In this document: positions 9,055-18,000 of the stretch, in pieces
Layout: every line of letters begins with the position of its first letter
Position numbering within the stretch: the stretch's first letter is position 1
Origin: Kribbella pittospori
Lineage (GTDB): Bacteria; Actinomycetota; Actinomycetes; Propionibacteriales; Kribbellaceae
DNA length: 64,000 bases
NCBI RefSeq assembly: GCF_004331465.1
Contig: NZ_SJKB01000025.1
Span: 1 to 64,000, forward strand
Reading direction: 5' to 3'
Made by a program: the position numbers and the translations under genes
The notes under the pieces: generated by a model
What the model was told of the DNA's origin: nothing
Databases searched by the model: none
What the model saw: the letters and a program-made list of their open reading frames with translations, nothing else

Positions 9055-10101
9055 ATGCGTACCGTCAACAGTCGAAGTGCGGCGGTCGGCGCTGCCGGCT
9101 TGGCACTCGCGCTCGCCCTGACCGCCTGCAGCAAGGCCGACACCGGATCGGGATCATCGGGCTCGGACTCGACCGGCCAGTCGACCCAGGCGCTCAACGT
9201 CGTCTTCATCCCGAAGAACCTCGGGAACCCGTACTTCGACGCGAGCGATGCCGGTGGCAAAGCGGCGGTCGACGAACTCGGTGGAAAGTACTCCCAGGTC
9301 GGCCCGCAGCAGGCGAGCCCCGACGCACAGGTGCAGTACATCAATACGGCCGCACAGCAGCACGCCAGCGCGATCGTGATCTCGGCGAACGATCCCAAGG
9401 CGATCGGTGACGCCCTCACCCAGGCCAAGACCGCCGGAACGAAGATCGTCACGTTCGACTCCGACACTGATCCGCAGTACCGCGATGTCTTCGTCAACCA
9501 GGCGTCGGCCGAAGGTCTGGCCAAGGCCGAGGTCGAGGGAATCGCCAAGGAGATCGGCGACTCCGGGGAGATCGCGATCCTGTCCGCTGCGGCGAACGCG
9601 ACGAACCAGAACACCTGGATCGATCTCATGAAGAAGGACCTCGCGGCGAACCACCCGAACATCAAGCTCGTCGACACCGTGTACGGCAACGACGACGACC
9701 AGACGTCCTTCGACAAGACTGCCGCGCTGCTGCAGACTCACCCGCAGCTCAAGGGAATCATCAGCCCGACCACCGTTGGCATCGCCGCAGCGGCGCGCTA
9801 CTTGTCGACGTCCGACAAGAAGGGCAAGGTCGCACTCACCGGTCTGGGCACGCCGAATCAGATGCGTCAGTACGTCAAGGACGGGACCGTCAAGGAGTTC
9901 TACCTCTGGAACCCCACCGACCTCGGTTACCTCGCAGCCTATGCGGCGGACTCTCTTGTCAAAGGTGACATCAGCGGCAAGGAGGGCGACTCGTTCAAGG
10001 CCGGCAAGCTGGGCGACTTCAAGGTCGGCGCCAAGGGAGAGGTCCTTCTGGGGGATCCCACGGCCTTCAACTCCAGCAACATCGACCAGTTCAAGTTCTG
10101 A
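9055..10101 (+). CDS. rhaS: Rhamnose-binding lipoprotein
   Basis: The 348-residue product has a lipoprotein signal (hydrophobic core, then LTAC with the acceptor cysteine near residue 23), a serine/glycine-rich linker and a Peripla_BP_4-type sugar-binding fold. Family words are VVFIPKNLGNPYFDAS, HASAIVISANDP and VTFDSDTDPQYRDVFV. It captures the sugar outside the membrane and hands it to the permeases. AAAGGAAC lies seven bases before ATG 9055. The order ATPase-permease-permease-binding protein, followed directly by rhamnose enzymes, supports rhamnose as ligand. Confidence 0.85.
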   Translation: MRTVNSRSAAVGAAGLALALALTACSKADTGSGSSGSDSTGQSTQALNVVFIPKNLGNPYFDASDAGGKAAVDELGGKYSQVGPQQASPDAQVQYINTAAQQHASAIVISANDPKAIGDALTQAKTAGTKIVTFDSDTDPQYRDVFVNQASAEGLAKAEVEGIAKEIGDSGEIAILSAAANATNQNTWIDLMKKDLAANHPNIKLVDTVYGNDDDQTSFDKTAALLQTHPQLKGIISPTTVGIAAAARYLSTSDKKGKVALTGLGTPNQMRQYVKDGTVKEFYLWNPTDLGYLAAYAADSLVKGDISGKEGDSFKAGKLGDFKVGAKGEVLLGDPTAFNSSNIDQFKF

Positions 10102-10174
10102 CACTTCCGAACGCGACGCCCGGGCCGGGGACTGCTGACCCGGGCGTCGCAGAACGATGGAGAGAGAAGACACC

Positions 10175-11341
10175 ATGAGGACGTTCGCGGAGATCACCCC
10201 GCAGCTGGAGAATCTCGCTGTTGAGGTTCCGTCCTGGGCCTACGGCAACAGCGGCACGCGGTTCAAGGTGTTCTCCACGCCAGGTACGCCACGCACCGTT
10301 CAGGAGAAGATCGACGATGCCGCTCAGGTGCATCTGCACACCGGCCTCGCGCCTTCGGTCGCGCTGCACATCCCTTGGGACAGTGTCGACGACTACGCGG
10401 CGCTGTGCCGGTACGCCGAGGATCGGGGACTGCGGTTGGGCACCGTCAACTCCAACACGTTCCAGGACGACACGTACAAGTTCGGGTCTCTCACCGCGGC
10501 CGATCCATCCGTCCGGCAGAAGGCGATCGACCATCATCTGGCTTGTGTCGACATCATGAACGAGACGGGATCCCGCGATCTGAAGATCTGGCTTGCCGAC
10601 GGCTCGAACTATCCCGGCCAGAACGATCTGCGCCAGCGCCAGGAAACCCTGGCCGAGTCGCTCGCGACGATCTACGCCGCACTCGGTGACGAGCAGCGGC
10701 TCGTCCTGGAGTACAAGTTCTTCGAGCCGGCGTTCTACGCCACGGACGTGCCGGACTGGGGTACGTCATACGTTCACGTGTCCGAACTCGGCGACCGCGC
10801 GAAGGTGTGTCTGGACACGGGACATCACGCGCCGGGCACCAACATCGAGTTCATCGTCGCCCAGCTACTTCGCCTCGGCAAGCTGGGCGCCTTCGACTTC
10901 AACAGCCGCTTCTACGCCGACGACGACCTCATCGTCGGCGCGGCCGACCCGTTCCAGCTGTACCGGATCATGGTCGAAGTCATTCGCGGTGGGGGACTGG
11001 CTCCGGACAGCGACTTGGCGTTCATGCTCGACCAATGCCACAACATCGAGGACAAGATCCCTGGCCAGATCCGCTCGGTTCTCAACGTCCAGGAGATGAC
11101 CGCGAGGGCCCTGCTGCTGGACCGTGAGGCACTGACCAAGGCGCAGGCCGCAAACGATGTGCTGGCCGCCAACGACATCCTCATGGATGCCTTCTACACC
11201 GACGTGAGGCCCGAGCTCGCCAGTTGGCGACAGACGAAGGGACTCCCGGCAGACCCGATGTCCACGTTTCTCGAGTCTGGCTACCTGCAGCAGATCGCAT
11301 CCGATCGCGTCGGTGGGCAGCAGGCGGGCTGGGGGGCTTGA
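10175..11341 (+). CDS. rhaI: L-rhamnose isomerase
   Basis: The 388-residue protein matches the non-enteric (Pseudomonas/rhizobial-type) rhamnose isomerases by its opening VEVPSWAYGNSGTRFKVF (residues 17-34) and a xylose-isomerase-like TIM barrel. Candidate metal ligands are in LVLEYKFFEP, VCLDTGHHAPGTN and FDFNSRFYADDD. It turns L-rhamnose into L-rhamnulose in the cytosol. ATG 10175 is chosen because GGAGAGAGA ends seven bases upstream; a start six codons earlier would overlap that site. The gene is third from last in the operon, ahead of the aldolase/dehydrogenase. Confidence 0.88.
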   Translation: MRTFAEITPQLENLAVEVPSWAYGNSGTRFKVFSTPGTPRTVQEKIDDAAQVHLHTGLAPSVALHIPWDSVDDYAALCRYAEDRGLRLGTVNSNTFQDDTYKFGSLTAADPSVRQKAIDHHLACVDIMNETGSRDLKIWLADGSNYPGQNDLRQRQETLAESLATIYAALGDEQRLVLEYKFFEPAFYATDVPDWGTSYVHVSELGDRAKVCLDTGHHAPGTNIEFIVAQLLRLGKLGAFDFNSRFYADDDLIVGAADPFQLYRIMVEVIRGGGLAPDSDLAFMLDQCHNIEDKIPGQIRSVLNVQEMTARALLLDREALTKAQAANDVLAANDILMDAFYTDVRPELASWRQTKGLPADPMSTFLESGYLQQIASDRVGGQQAGWGA

Positions 11342-11394
11342 ACCCCGCGCAGTTGACCGGTTCGTCCCTCCTGAGCGCTCAAGGAACCATCTTC

Positions 11395-13431
11395 ATGACC
11401 AACTCCGCAGTCTCCGAGCTCGTCAGTCGGTCGAACCGTCTGGGCGGCGATCCGAGGAACACGAACTACGCGGGCGGCAACACGTCCGCGAAGGGCATCG
11501 AAACAGACCCGGTCACAGGGCAGGATGTCGAACTCGTCTGGGTCAAGGGCTCCGGTGGTGACCTGGGCACGCTGACCGCATCGGGGCTCGCGGTGCTGCG
11601 CCTGGACCGGATCAGGGCGCTGGTCGACGTCTACCCGGGCGTCGACCGGGAGGACGAGATGGTCGCCGCATTCGACTACTGCCTGCATGGCAAGGGCGGG
11701 GCCGCGCCGTCGATCGACACGGCGATGCACGGCCTGGTTGGCGCCGCCCATGTGGACCACCTGCACCCCGATTCCGGGATCGCCCTTGCGACGGCGGCCA
11801 ATGGCCCGCAGCTGACCGAGAAGATTTTCGGACATCGGGTCGTCTGGCTGCCGTGGCGTCGGCCTGGCTTCCAGCTGGGCCTGGATATCGCCGCGATCAA
11901 GGAGTCGAACCCCCAGGCGGTCGGCTGCATCCTCGGCGGGCACGGCATCACCGCGTGGGGGGCGACGAGTGAGGAGTGCGAGAGGAACTCGCTGTGGATC
12001 ATCGACACGGCGGCGGCCTATATCGAGGCCAACTCGAAGCCTGAGCCATTCGGGTCGGTGCTGCCGGGATATTCCGCACTGCCTGAGACCGAGCGGCATG
12101 CCAAGGCCGCGGCGATCGCCGCCAAGATCCGCGGGCTGGCGAGCACCGACCGGCCGATGGTAGGTCATTACACCGACTCCGAGGCGGTGCTGGACTTCCT
12201 CGCACGAGCCGAGCACCCGCGACTTGCCGACCTGGGGACGAGTTGCCCGGACCACTTTCTGCGCACCAAGGTCAAGCCGCTCGTGCTCGACCTGCCCGCA
12301 ACAGCGACAGTCGAGGAGATGGCAGCCCGGCTGAGAGAGCTCCACGAGCTGTACCGCGCCGAGTATCGCGCCTACTACGGCCGGCATGCCACGCCCGACA
12401 GCCCGGCGATGCGCGGTGCTGACCCGCTCATCGTCCTGGTTCCCGGCGTGGGGATGTTCTCGTACGGCCGGGACAAGCAAACCGCGCGTGTGGCCGGCGA
12501 GTTCTACGTGAACGCGATCAACGTCATGCGGGGCGCGGAGGGACTGTCGACGTACACCCCGATCGACGAGAGCGAGAAGTTCCGCATCGAGTACTGGGCG
12601 CTCGAGGAGGCGAAGCTGCAGAGGATGCCTCAGCCCAAGCCTCTCGCGACGCGGATCGCCCTGGTGACAGGGGCGGCATCCGGCATCGGCAAGGCCATCG
12701 CGACGCGACTTGCCGCCGAAGGTGCGTGCGTCGTCGTGGCTGACCTCGATCTGGCCAAGGCACAAGGCGCCGCTCAGGAGATCGGCACTACCGACGTCGC
12801 CATCGGCGTGCGGGCCGACGTGTCGGACGAGGCCGCTGTACAGGCCGCCGTTGACGCTGCCGTGCTTGCTTTCGGCGGGCTGGACCTGATCGTCAACAAC
12901 GCCGGCTTGTCGCTGTCCCGGTCGCTGCTCGACACGAGCGTGGCCGACTGGGACCTGCAGCACAACGTCATGGCCAAGGGCTCGTTCCTGGTATCCCGCG
13001 CCGCAGCACAGGTCCTCATCGACCAAGGTCTGGGCGGCGACCTGGTCTACGTCTCGAGCAAGAACTCCGTGTTCGCGGGCCCGAACAATGTTGCGTACGG
13101 CGCGGTCAAGGCCGACCAGGCGCACCAGGTCCGCCTGCTCGCGGCCGAGCTCGGCGAGTATGGCGTCAAGGTCAACGGCATCAACCCTGATGGCGTCGTC
13201 CAGGGCTCCGGTATCTTCTCCAGCGGCTGGGGCGCCAACCGTGCCGCTGTCTACGGGGTTGAGGAGAAGGACCTCGGCGCGTTCTACGCCAACCGCACCC
13301 TCCTGAAGCGCGAGGTCCTCCCGGAGCACTGCGCCAACGCCGTCTTCGCGCTTGTCGGCCCCGACCTGACCCACACCACCGGACTCCATGTTCCCGTCGA
13401 TGCCGGCGTCGCCGCCGCGTTCCTGCGCTGA
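11395..13431 (+). CDS. rhaEW: Bifunctional rhamnulose-1-phosphate aldolase / lactaldehyde dehydrogenase
   Basis: The 678-residue fusion has an N-terminal class II aldolase domain (about 1-415), with NYAGGNTSAKG and the zinc-binding AAHVDHLHPDSG. A C-terminal short-chain dehydrogenase (about 418-678) carries ALVTGAASGIGKAIA, IVNNAGLS and the catalytic YGAVK. Known fusions of this kind split L-rhamnulose-1-phosphate to dihydroxyacetone phosphate and L-lactaldehyde and then oxidise the aldehyde to lactate. AAGGAACC stands just before ATG 11395; frames further upstream lie in the isomerase gene. The substrate requires rhamnulokinase, which is not encoded here. Confidence 0.87.
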   Translation: MTNSAVSELVSRSNRLGGDPRNTNYAGGNTSAKGIETDPVTGQDVELVWVKGSGGDLGTLTASGLAVLRLDRIRALVDVYPGVDREDEMVAAFDYCLHGKGGAAPSIDTAMHGLVGAAHVDHLHPDSGIALATAANGPQLTEKIFGHRVVWLPWRRPGFQLGLDIAAIKESNPQAVGCILGGHGITAWGATSEECERNSLWIIDTAAAYIEANSKPEPFGSVLPGYSALPETERHAKAAAIAAKIRGLASTDRPMVGHYTDSEAVLDFLARAEHPRLADLGTSCPDHFLRTKVKPLVLDLPATATVEEMAARLRELHELYRAEYRAYYGRHATPDSPAMRGADPLIVLVPGVGMFSYGRDKQTARVAGEFYVNAINVMRGAEGLSTYTPIDESEKFRIEYWALEEAKLQRMPQPKPLATRIALVTGAASGIGKAIATRLAAEGACVVVADLDLAKAQGAAQEIGTTDVAIGVRADVSDEAAVQAAVDAAVLAFGGLDLIVNNAGLSLSRSLLDTSVADWDLQHNVMAKGSFLVSRAAAQVLIDQGLGGDLVYVSSKNSVFAGPNNVAYGAVKADQAHQVRLLAAELGEYGVKVNGINPDGVVQGSGIFSSGWGANRAAVYGVEEKDLGAFYANRTLLKREVLPEHCANAVFALVGPDLTHTTGLHVPVDAGVAAAFLR

Positions 13432-13464
13432 GCGGCAAGGTGGCGCCGTACAGGAGGACGGCGA

Positions 13465-14514
13465 ATGGTTCGCAGACGCAAGAAGGCGAGTGTCAAAGAT
13501 GTCGCCGCCTTGGCGGGAGTATCACTCGGGACGGTCTCGAACGTTGTCAACTCTCCCGAAATAGTCAGCGCTGATCTCCGCGCACGCGTTCAGGATGCGA
13601 TCGACAAGCTGGGTTGGATTCCCAACGAATCGGCCCGTTCCTTGCGAGTGGGCCATAGTCGGTCGATTGCCTTGGTGATCATGGACATCAGCAATCCGTT
13701 CTTCACTGATTTGGTCGTCGGAGCTGAGGACGCGCTGGAGGACAACGGCTACACCGTGCAGGTCGGCAACAGCCGCAACGACGAGCGGCAAGAGCGCAAG
13801 CATCTCGGCGCGTTCGCACGCCAGTCGCTGAGTGGAGTGCTGCTGTCACCCATCCGCGGGCCGAGTGACGCGGTAACGGATCTGCGTCTACGAGGGGTAC
13901 CTGTCGTTCTCCTGGATCGAACCGGCAGCCAGTCCGAGTTCTGTTCGGTGTCGGTGAACGACGTCGAGGGTGGCCGCATGGCCCTTGCACATCTGCTCGA
14001 GCAGGGGCATCGGAGTATTGCGGTCGTTGGCGGACCTGGAGAGCTGCAGCAGGTCTCCGATCGCCGCCAAGGGGCCGAGCTGGCCGTGTCGGTCTACGAG
14101 TCCGCGTCGCTGTTGGTGATGTCGACGGATCAGCTTGACGTTTCCTCCGGCGTACGAGCCGCGGAGACGATCGCGGTGTTGCCCGACGGCGAACGCCCCA
14201 CCGCGGTGTTTGCCGTCAATGATCTGTTGGCCATCGGGCTGCTCCAAGGATTTGTGACGGCGGGTCTGCGCGTGCCCGACGACGTCGCCATCGTTGGCTA
14301 CGACGACATCGAGTTCGCCGCCGCGGCGGCGGTTCCGTTGTCCTCGGTGCGTCAACCACGCAAGGCACTGGGTCGGCGCGCGGTGGAGTTGCTGTTCGAG
14401 GAGATCAGGGCGGGAAGCCTTGACGAGACGCACGAGCATGTGCAGCTGAAGTTCAAACCTGAGCTCGTTGTTCGCCGGTCGAGCGCGAAGCGCCCGTTCG
14501 CCGCAGTGCGGTAG
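13465..14514 (+). CDS. LacI-family regulator of the rhamnose genes
   Basis: The 349-residue repressor has an N-terminal helix-turn-helix (VKDVAALAGVSLGTVSNVVN, residues 8-27), the hinge PNESARSLR and a periplasmic-binding-like sensor domain (DISNPFFTDLVVGAEDAL, FAVNDLLAIGLLQG). It lies 33 bases behind the aldolase gene with its own AGGAGG, so it may be last in the operon. The most likely targets are the AACGTT-centred palindromes at 1241, 1306, 5223 and 5236. Effector (rhamnose or a catabolic intermediate) is inferred. It ends ten bases from the convergent lyase gene. Confidence 0.85.
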   Translation: MVRRRKKASVKDVAALAGVSLGTVSNVVNSPEIVSADLRARVQDAIDKLGWIPNESARSLRVGHSRSIALVIMDISNPFFTDLVVGAEDALEDNGYTVQVGNSRNDERQERKHLGAFARQSLSGVLLSPIRGPSDAVTDLRLRGVPVVLLDRTGSQSEFCSVSVNDVEGGRMALAHLLEQGHRSIAVVGGPGELQQVSDRRQGAELAVSVYESASLLVMSTDQLDVSSGVRAAETIAVLPDGERPTAVFAVNDLLAIGLLQGFVTAGLRVPDDVAIVGYDDIEFAAAAAVPLSSVRQPRKALGRRAVELLFEEIRAGSLDETHEHVQLKFKPELVVRRSSAKRPFAAVR

Positions 14515-14523
14515 CCCCGCGTG

Positions 14524-15969
14524 TCAGGCCGCGAGGCTTCCGAGTTGTTGGAACCGTGAGATCAGGAGGTCAGCCGCGCCGGCGAGTCGGCTTCGGTGGT
14601 TGTCAAGTGTTTCTGTGTCCTCGGCCAGCTGTGATCGTTGTGTCGTCAGCATCCGGCGCGTTTCGGCAAACTGCGGGCCGCCTTGACCGGCGCGGGTCGC
14701 GACGAAATGCCGGGGATCCAGAGCGGACTCGTATTGTTCGGCCGTCAGCGGGAAGGCGGATCCGGTGGCTGCGAGGTAGACGTCCTGTGCGTGCTCGTAA
14801 CCGATCTCAGTGGGTGTGAGTCCTCTCGCGCGGCCGTAGTCGGTCAGGTCGGACGCGAAGTGGTGACCAGTGCGGAAGGGTACCCGCGCAGCGGCGTACA
14901 AGAGGTCCGCGAGCTCGGTCATCGTGGCATAGTCGTGGCGGCATTCGGCCAGGGCAAGGTCCGGATCGACCTCCAATGCGTCGACCACCTGGGCGGTGAG
15001 TTCGAGCAGGATCCTGGTCTCGTCGCCGGCCAGCTGGGTGAGGCTGTCCTCCCGGGGATCGGGCATCCCGGTCGGCAGGTTGTGCGCGGAAGCGAAGAGT
15101 GCGCCGTGCCGGCCGATCACTACGGCGGCGAGTTCTCGCATCGTCTCGAGGGCCGACGGGTTCCGCTTCTGCGGCATCATGCTGCTGATCCCCGTGAGGG
15201 AGCCGTGGGTGATGTGCAGCCACGGTCGTGGGCTGAGGTATCCCGCGTGGATGTCCTGGGCGAATTGGGTCGCCTGAACGGCAAGAGTCGCGAAGGCAGA
15301 CCCTGCTTCCAGCACGGCGTCGGTCGGGGCGACATGGTTGGCACCGTAGGAGTTGTCCACCACGCCGTCGAAGCCGAGCAGGCGCGCGAGCAATCCGCGG
15401 TCGACGTCGAATCGTGAGGTGGTCAGGGCGCCGGCGCCGAGCGGCGATTGATTGGCGCGGCGATAGGACTCCGAGAGCCGAGTGAAGCCTCGGCCGAACG
15501 ACTCGCAGATAGCCAGGAGGTAGTGGGCGAGCGTGGTGGGTTGGGCTTGTAGCCCGTGGGTGTAGCCCGGGATCACAGTCTCGATGTGATCGCCGGCGAG
15601 TGCGAGCAGTTGATTCCGCAAGGTGTTGACCGCGTGCATGACGTCGAGAAGTGCGGTCCGCAGTACATCACGGCAAACGGCGGAGAACATGTCCTGCCGG
15701 CTCCGGCCGAGATGGATCAGCGATGCGTCGTCGCCGACCAGCTCCACCAGCCTGGCTTCGACCTCGAGATAGTCCGTCCATACATCGGGGCGTTGTTCGC
15801 CCGCAACGCGGTCGATCGCGCCGGCAAGGCGACCCGCCTGGACGGCGTCCACCAGCCCCGCGGCGTGCACCGCCACCAGAGATGCGCGGTTGAGGTCGGA
15901 CGAGAACGCAGTGATTGCCTCGCTCGGGCGAAAGATGAGCGCGCGAGCCTCGTCGTACGGCGTGCTCAT
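14524..15969 (-). CDS. Argininosuccinate-lyase-family enzyme
   Basis: The 481-residue protein belongs to the fumarase/aspartase/argininosuccinate lyase superfamily. It has the signature loop SSMMPQKRNPSA, plus PGYTHGLQAQPTTLAHY and LGRSRQDMF in place of the argH HTGRSRND motif. These enzymes eliminate fumarate or a related acid from an amino- or N-substituted succinate. True argH sits with arginine genes; here the gene is divergent from a carbohydrate-type ABC importer with LacI-type operators between. A catabolic lyase acting on an imported compound is therefore more likely than arginine synthesis. ATG 15969 is chosen at the family's usual N-terminal length; an upstream GTG is unlikely. The substrate is unknown. 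Confidence 0.75.
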   Translation of the reverse strand: MSTPYDEARALIFRPSEAITAFSSDLNRASLVAVHAAGLVDAVQAGRLAGAIDRVAGEQRPDVWTDYLEVEARLVELVGDDASLIHLGRSRQDMFSAVCRDVLRTALLDVMHAVNTLRNQLLALAGDHIETVIPGYTHGLQAQPTTLAHYLLAICESFGRGFTRLSESYRRANQSPLGAGALTTSRFDVDRGLLARLLGFDGVVDNSYGANHVAPTDAVLEAGSAFATLAVQATQFAQDIHAGYLSPRPWLHITHGSLTGISSMMPQKRNPSALETMRELAAVVIGRHGALFASAHNLPTGMPDPREDSLTQLAGDETRILLELTAQVVDALEVDPDLALAECRHDYATMTELADLLYAAARVPFRTGHHFASDLTDYGRARGLTPTEIGYEHAQDVYLAATGSAFPLTAEQYESALDPRHFVATRAGQGGPQFAETRRMLTTQRSQLAEDTETLDNHRSRLAGAADLLISRFQQLGSLAA

Positions 15970-16035
15970 GCGCCGGCCGGCCGGGCGCGCTTGATGGTCA
16001 TCTGTGGACTGAACCCTCTCGGTGCTGCTACACGG

Positions 16036-16049
16036 TGTAAAACGATACA
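16036..16049 (-). promoter_or_regulatory. LacI-type operator candidate of the lyase gene
   Basis: TGTAAAACGATACA is a near-palindrome related to the site at 16181-16196. On the minus strand it lies directly behind a possible promoter (TTGACC at 16078-16073, spacer 17, GAGGAT), a position where a repressor would block transcription of the lyase. Confidence 0.5.
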
Positions 16050-16135
16050 ATCCTCACATCCCGTTGTGCTCCGGTCAAGTATCGGCACCGGCTTTTGCTT
16101 CTGTCGTTGAATTAATGCAGATCTGATCTCGAGCA

Positions 16136-16165
16136 TTGACTCCAGCGAGAGGACACCTCTACGCT
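16136..16165 (+). promoter_or_regulatory. Promoter candidate of the CUT1 importer operon
   Basis: TTGACT (16136-16141), an 18-base spacer and TACGCT (16160-16165) lie just before the operator at 16181, which would then fall in the start region of the transcript. Confidence 0.4.
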
Positions 16166-16180
16166 TCCTGCAATCCAAGA

Positions 16181-16196
16181 TTGTAAAACGTTACAA
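16181..16196 (+). promoter_or_regulatory. LacI-type operator candidate of the CUT1 importer
   Basis: TTGTAAAACGTTACAA is a near-perfect palindrome ending 12 bases before the permease start. The flanks (TGTAA/TTACA) differ from the rhamnose-type sites, so a different LacI protein, probably from 19303 or 20394, should bind it. Confidence 0.6.
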
Positions 16197-16208
16197 GTGG
16201 AGTTGCTG

Positions 16209-17141
16209 ATGAGCAGTCAGGTGGAATCCGGGGTCGCCGTGTCCGCGGCACCGGCCCGGCCCGCACGGCGGCGCGCAGCACAATTGCCGCCCTGGTGGCT
16301 CGCCGTTCCTGCGCTGGTCGTCTACGCATGCGTGGTGCTGTACCCGGTACTGAGTGGGGCGTACCTGGCGTTCACCGACTGGGACGGGCTGAGCTCGAGT
16401 CGCGCGTTCACGGGTCTGACGAACGTGAAGACGTTCTTCGGAGACCAGGAGGCGCGCGGCGCGCTTGTCCACCAGCTGACCATCGCGGCGGTCTTCACGA
16501 CCGTGCAGAACGTGATCGGTCTGGTGCTGGCCGTCGTGCTCGACACCAAGATCAAGTCGCGGTACGTCCTACGGACGCTCTTCTTCGCGCCGGCTGTGAT
16601 GACGCCGGTGATCATCGCGTTCCTGTGGCAGTACATCTACTCGACAGATGGTGCCCTGAACACTCTCCTCGCCGGCGTCGGGCTGGACGGGCTGCGGCAG
16701 AGCTGGCTGGGGAATCCGAAGCTTGCGCTCTGGTCGATCATCGTCGTGATCATCTGGCAGTTCTCCGGCTATGCGATGGTGATCTATCTGGCCGGTCTGC
16801 AGGGCATCCCGCGCGAGCTGACCGAGGCGGCCGAGATCGACGGTGCCGGCGCGGCGAGCACGTTCTTCCAGGTCAAGCTCCCGTTGCTGGCGCCGGCTGT
16901 CACGATCAATGTCGTGCTGTCGACGATCATGGGTCTGAAGATCTTCGACCAGGTGTACGCGATGACCGGCGGTGGTCCCGGCAGCGCGACCCAGACGCTG
17001 ACCGGGTACCAGTATCAGCAGGCGTTCACGGTCGGGAAGTTCGGTTACGGCACGATGGTCGCGCTTGTCCTCGCGGCGATCGTCTCGGTGGTCGGGGCAA
17101 TTCAGTACAAGGTGATTCGGCGGCATGAGGTGGCCGGCTGA
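16209..17141 (+). CDS. CUT1 sugar ABC importer, permease 1 (MalF/UgpA type)
   Basis: The 310-residue inner membrane protein has an N-terminal cytoplasmic stretch rich in Ala/Arg, then membrane segments (WWLAVPALVVYACVVLYPVL). The EAA loop ELTEAAEIDGAGAASTFFQV near residue 210 is the contact site for an ATPase. It pairs with the next gene to form the channel. ATG 16209 has GTGGAG seven bases upstream; a GTG at 16197 would overlap the operator. No ATPase gene is present, as is usual for CUT1 systems in actinomycetes that share one MsiK-like ATPase. Confidence 0.85.
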   Translation: MSSQVESGVAVSAAPARPARRRAAQLPPWWLAVPALVVYACVVLYPVLSGAYLAFTDWDGLSSSRAFTGLTNVKTFFGDQEARGALVHQLTIAAVFTTVQNVIGLVLAVVLDTKIKSRYVLRTLFFAPAVMTPVIIAFLWQYIYSTDGALNTLLAGVGLDGLRQSWLGNPKLALWSIIVVIIWQFSGYAMVIYLAGLQGIPRELTEAAEIDGAGAASTFFQVKLPLLAPAVTINVVLSTIMGLKIFDQVYAMTGGGPGSATQTLTGYQYQQAFTVGKFGYGTMVALVLAAIVSVVGAIQYKVIRRHEVAG

Positions 17142-17968
17142 TGACCGGGCGGTACGGCGCGCGCTCGCTGCTCGTCGAGTTCGTCATGATCGCGGTGGCG
17201 CTGGTCTTCGCGTTCCCGCTGTACGTGCTCGTGGTGCTGTCGCTGAAGTCGCCGGAGGAGGCGGCGAATTCGCCGCTGTCGTTGCCGTCGTCCCTCTATC
17301 TGCGCAACTACACCGAGGCGTGGGCGCAGGCCGATCTCGCTCCGGCGATCATCAGCAGTGTTGTCATCACGGTCGTGAGTGTCTTCGCGCTGGTGGTGCT
17401 CGGCGCGCTGGCGGCGTACACGATCGCTCGCCGCACGAGCCGGCTGTCGGGTGGTGTCTTCGCGTTGTTCCTGGTCGGACTGGTCGTACCGTTCCAGCTC
17501 GCGCTGATCCCGCTGTACCAGCTGATCCGGGACGCGGGCCTACTCGGTTCGTACTGGTCGGTGATCCTCTACATGGTCGGCACCGAGTTGCCGCTGACAA
17601 TCTTCTTGTACGTCGGCTTCCTCCGGGCCACCCCGGTCGACTACGAGGAAGCCGCGATGCTCGACGGGGCATCGCCCGTCCGCGCCTTCTGGTCCGTGGT
17701 GTTCCCGCTGATGCGGCCGGTGACCGGAACGGTCATGATCCTGAACGCGATCGGCTGCTGGAACGCGTTCCTGGTGCCGAATCTGTTCCTCAGCGGCACG
17801 GATCACCAGACGATCCCGGTCGCCGTGTACTCGTTCGTCGGCGAGTTCGTTTCGCAATGGAATCTCGTCTTCGCCGGTCTCGTGATCGGCATGGCTCCCA
17901 TTCTCGTCGTCTACCTGCTGCTCCAGCGCCGGATGATCCGGGGTTTCGCGAGCGGACTCAAGGGCTGA
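17141..17968 (+). CDS. CUT1 sugar ABC importer, permease 2 (MalG type)
   Basis: The 275-residue membrane protein has membrane helices at both ends and the EAA loop VDYEEAAMLDGASPVRAFWS near residue 170. ATG overlaps the stop of permease 1 by one base (TGATG). It forms the second half of the channel. The binding-protein gene follows after 32 bases with a GAGAGG ribosome binding site. Substrate cannot be read from the sequence; the neighbouring lyase hints at an amino- or carboxyl-bearing compound or a sugar conjugate. Confidence 0.85.
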   Translation: MTGRYGARSLLVEFVMIAVALVFAFPLYVLVVLSLKSPEEAANSPLSLPSSLYLRNYTEAWAQADLAPAIISSVVITVVSVFALVVLGALAAYTIARRTSRLSGGVFALFLVGLVVPFQLALIPLYQLIRDAGLLGSYWSVILYMVGTELPLTIFLYVGFLRATPVDYEEAAMLDGASPVRAFWSVVFPLMRPVTGTVMILNAIGCWNAFLVPNLFLSGTDHQTIPVAVYSFVGEFVSQWNLVFAGLVIGMAPILVVYLLLQRRMIRGFASGLKG

Positions 17969-18000
17969 CGGCGTACCGACATCAAGAGAGGCAAACCCAC

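Noticed and set aside
11281..13389. 702-codon minus-strand open frame opposite the aldolase/dehydrogenase fusion
   Set aside because: Antisense shadow of a strongly supported gene; composition is unlike any protein family.
16059..16066. CATCCCG word in the lyase/importer control region
   Set aside because: It lacks the GTAG/GCAG partner at the fixed seven-base spacing.
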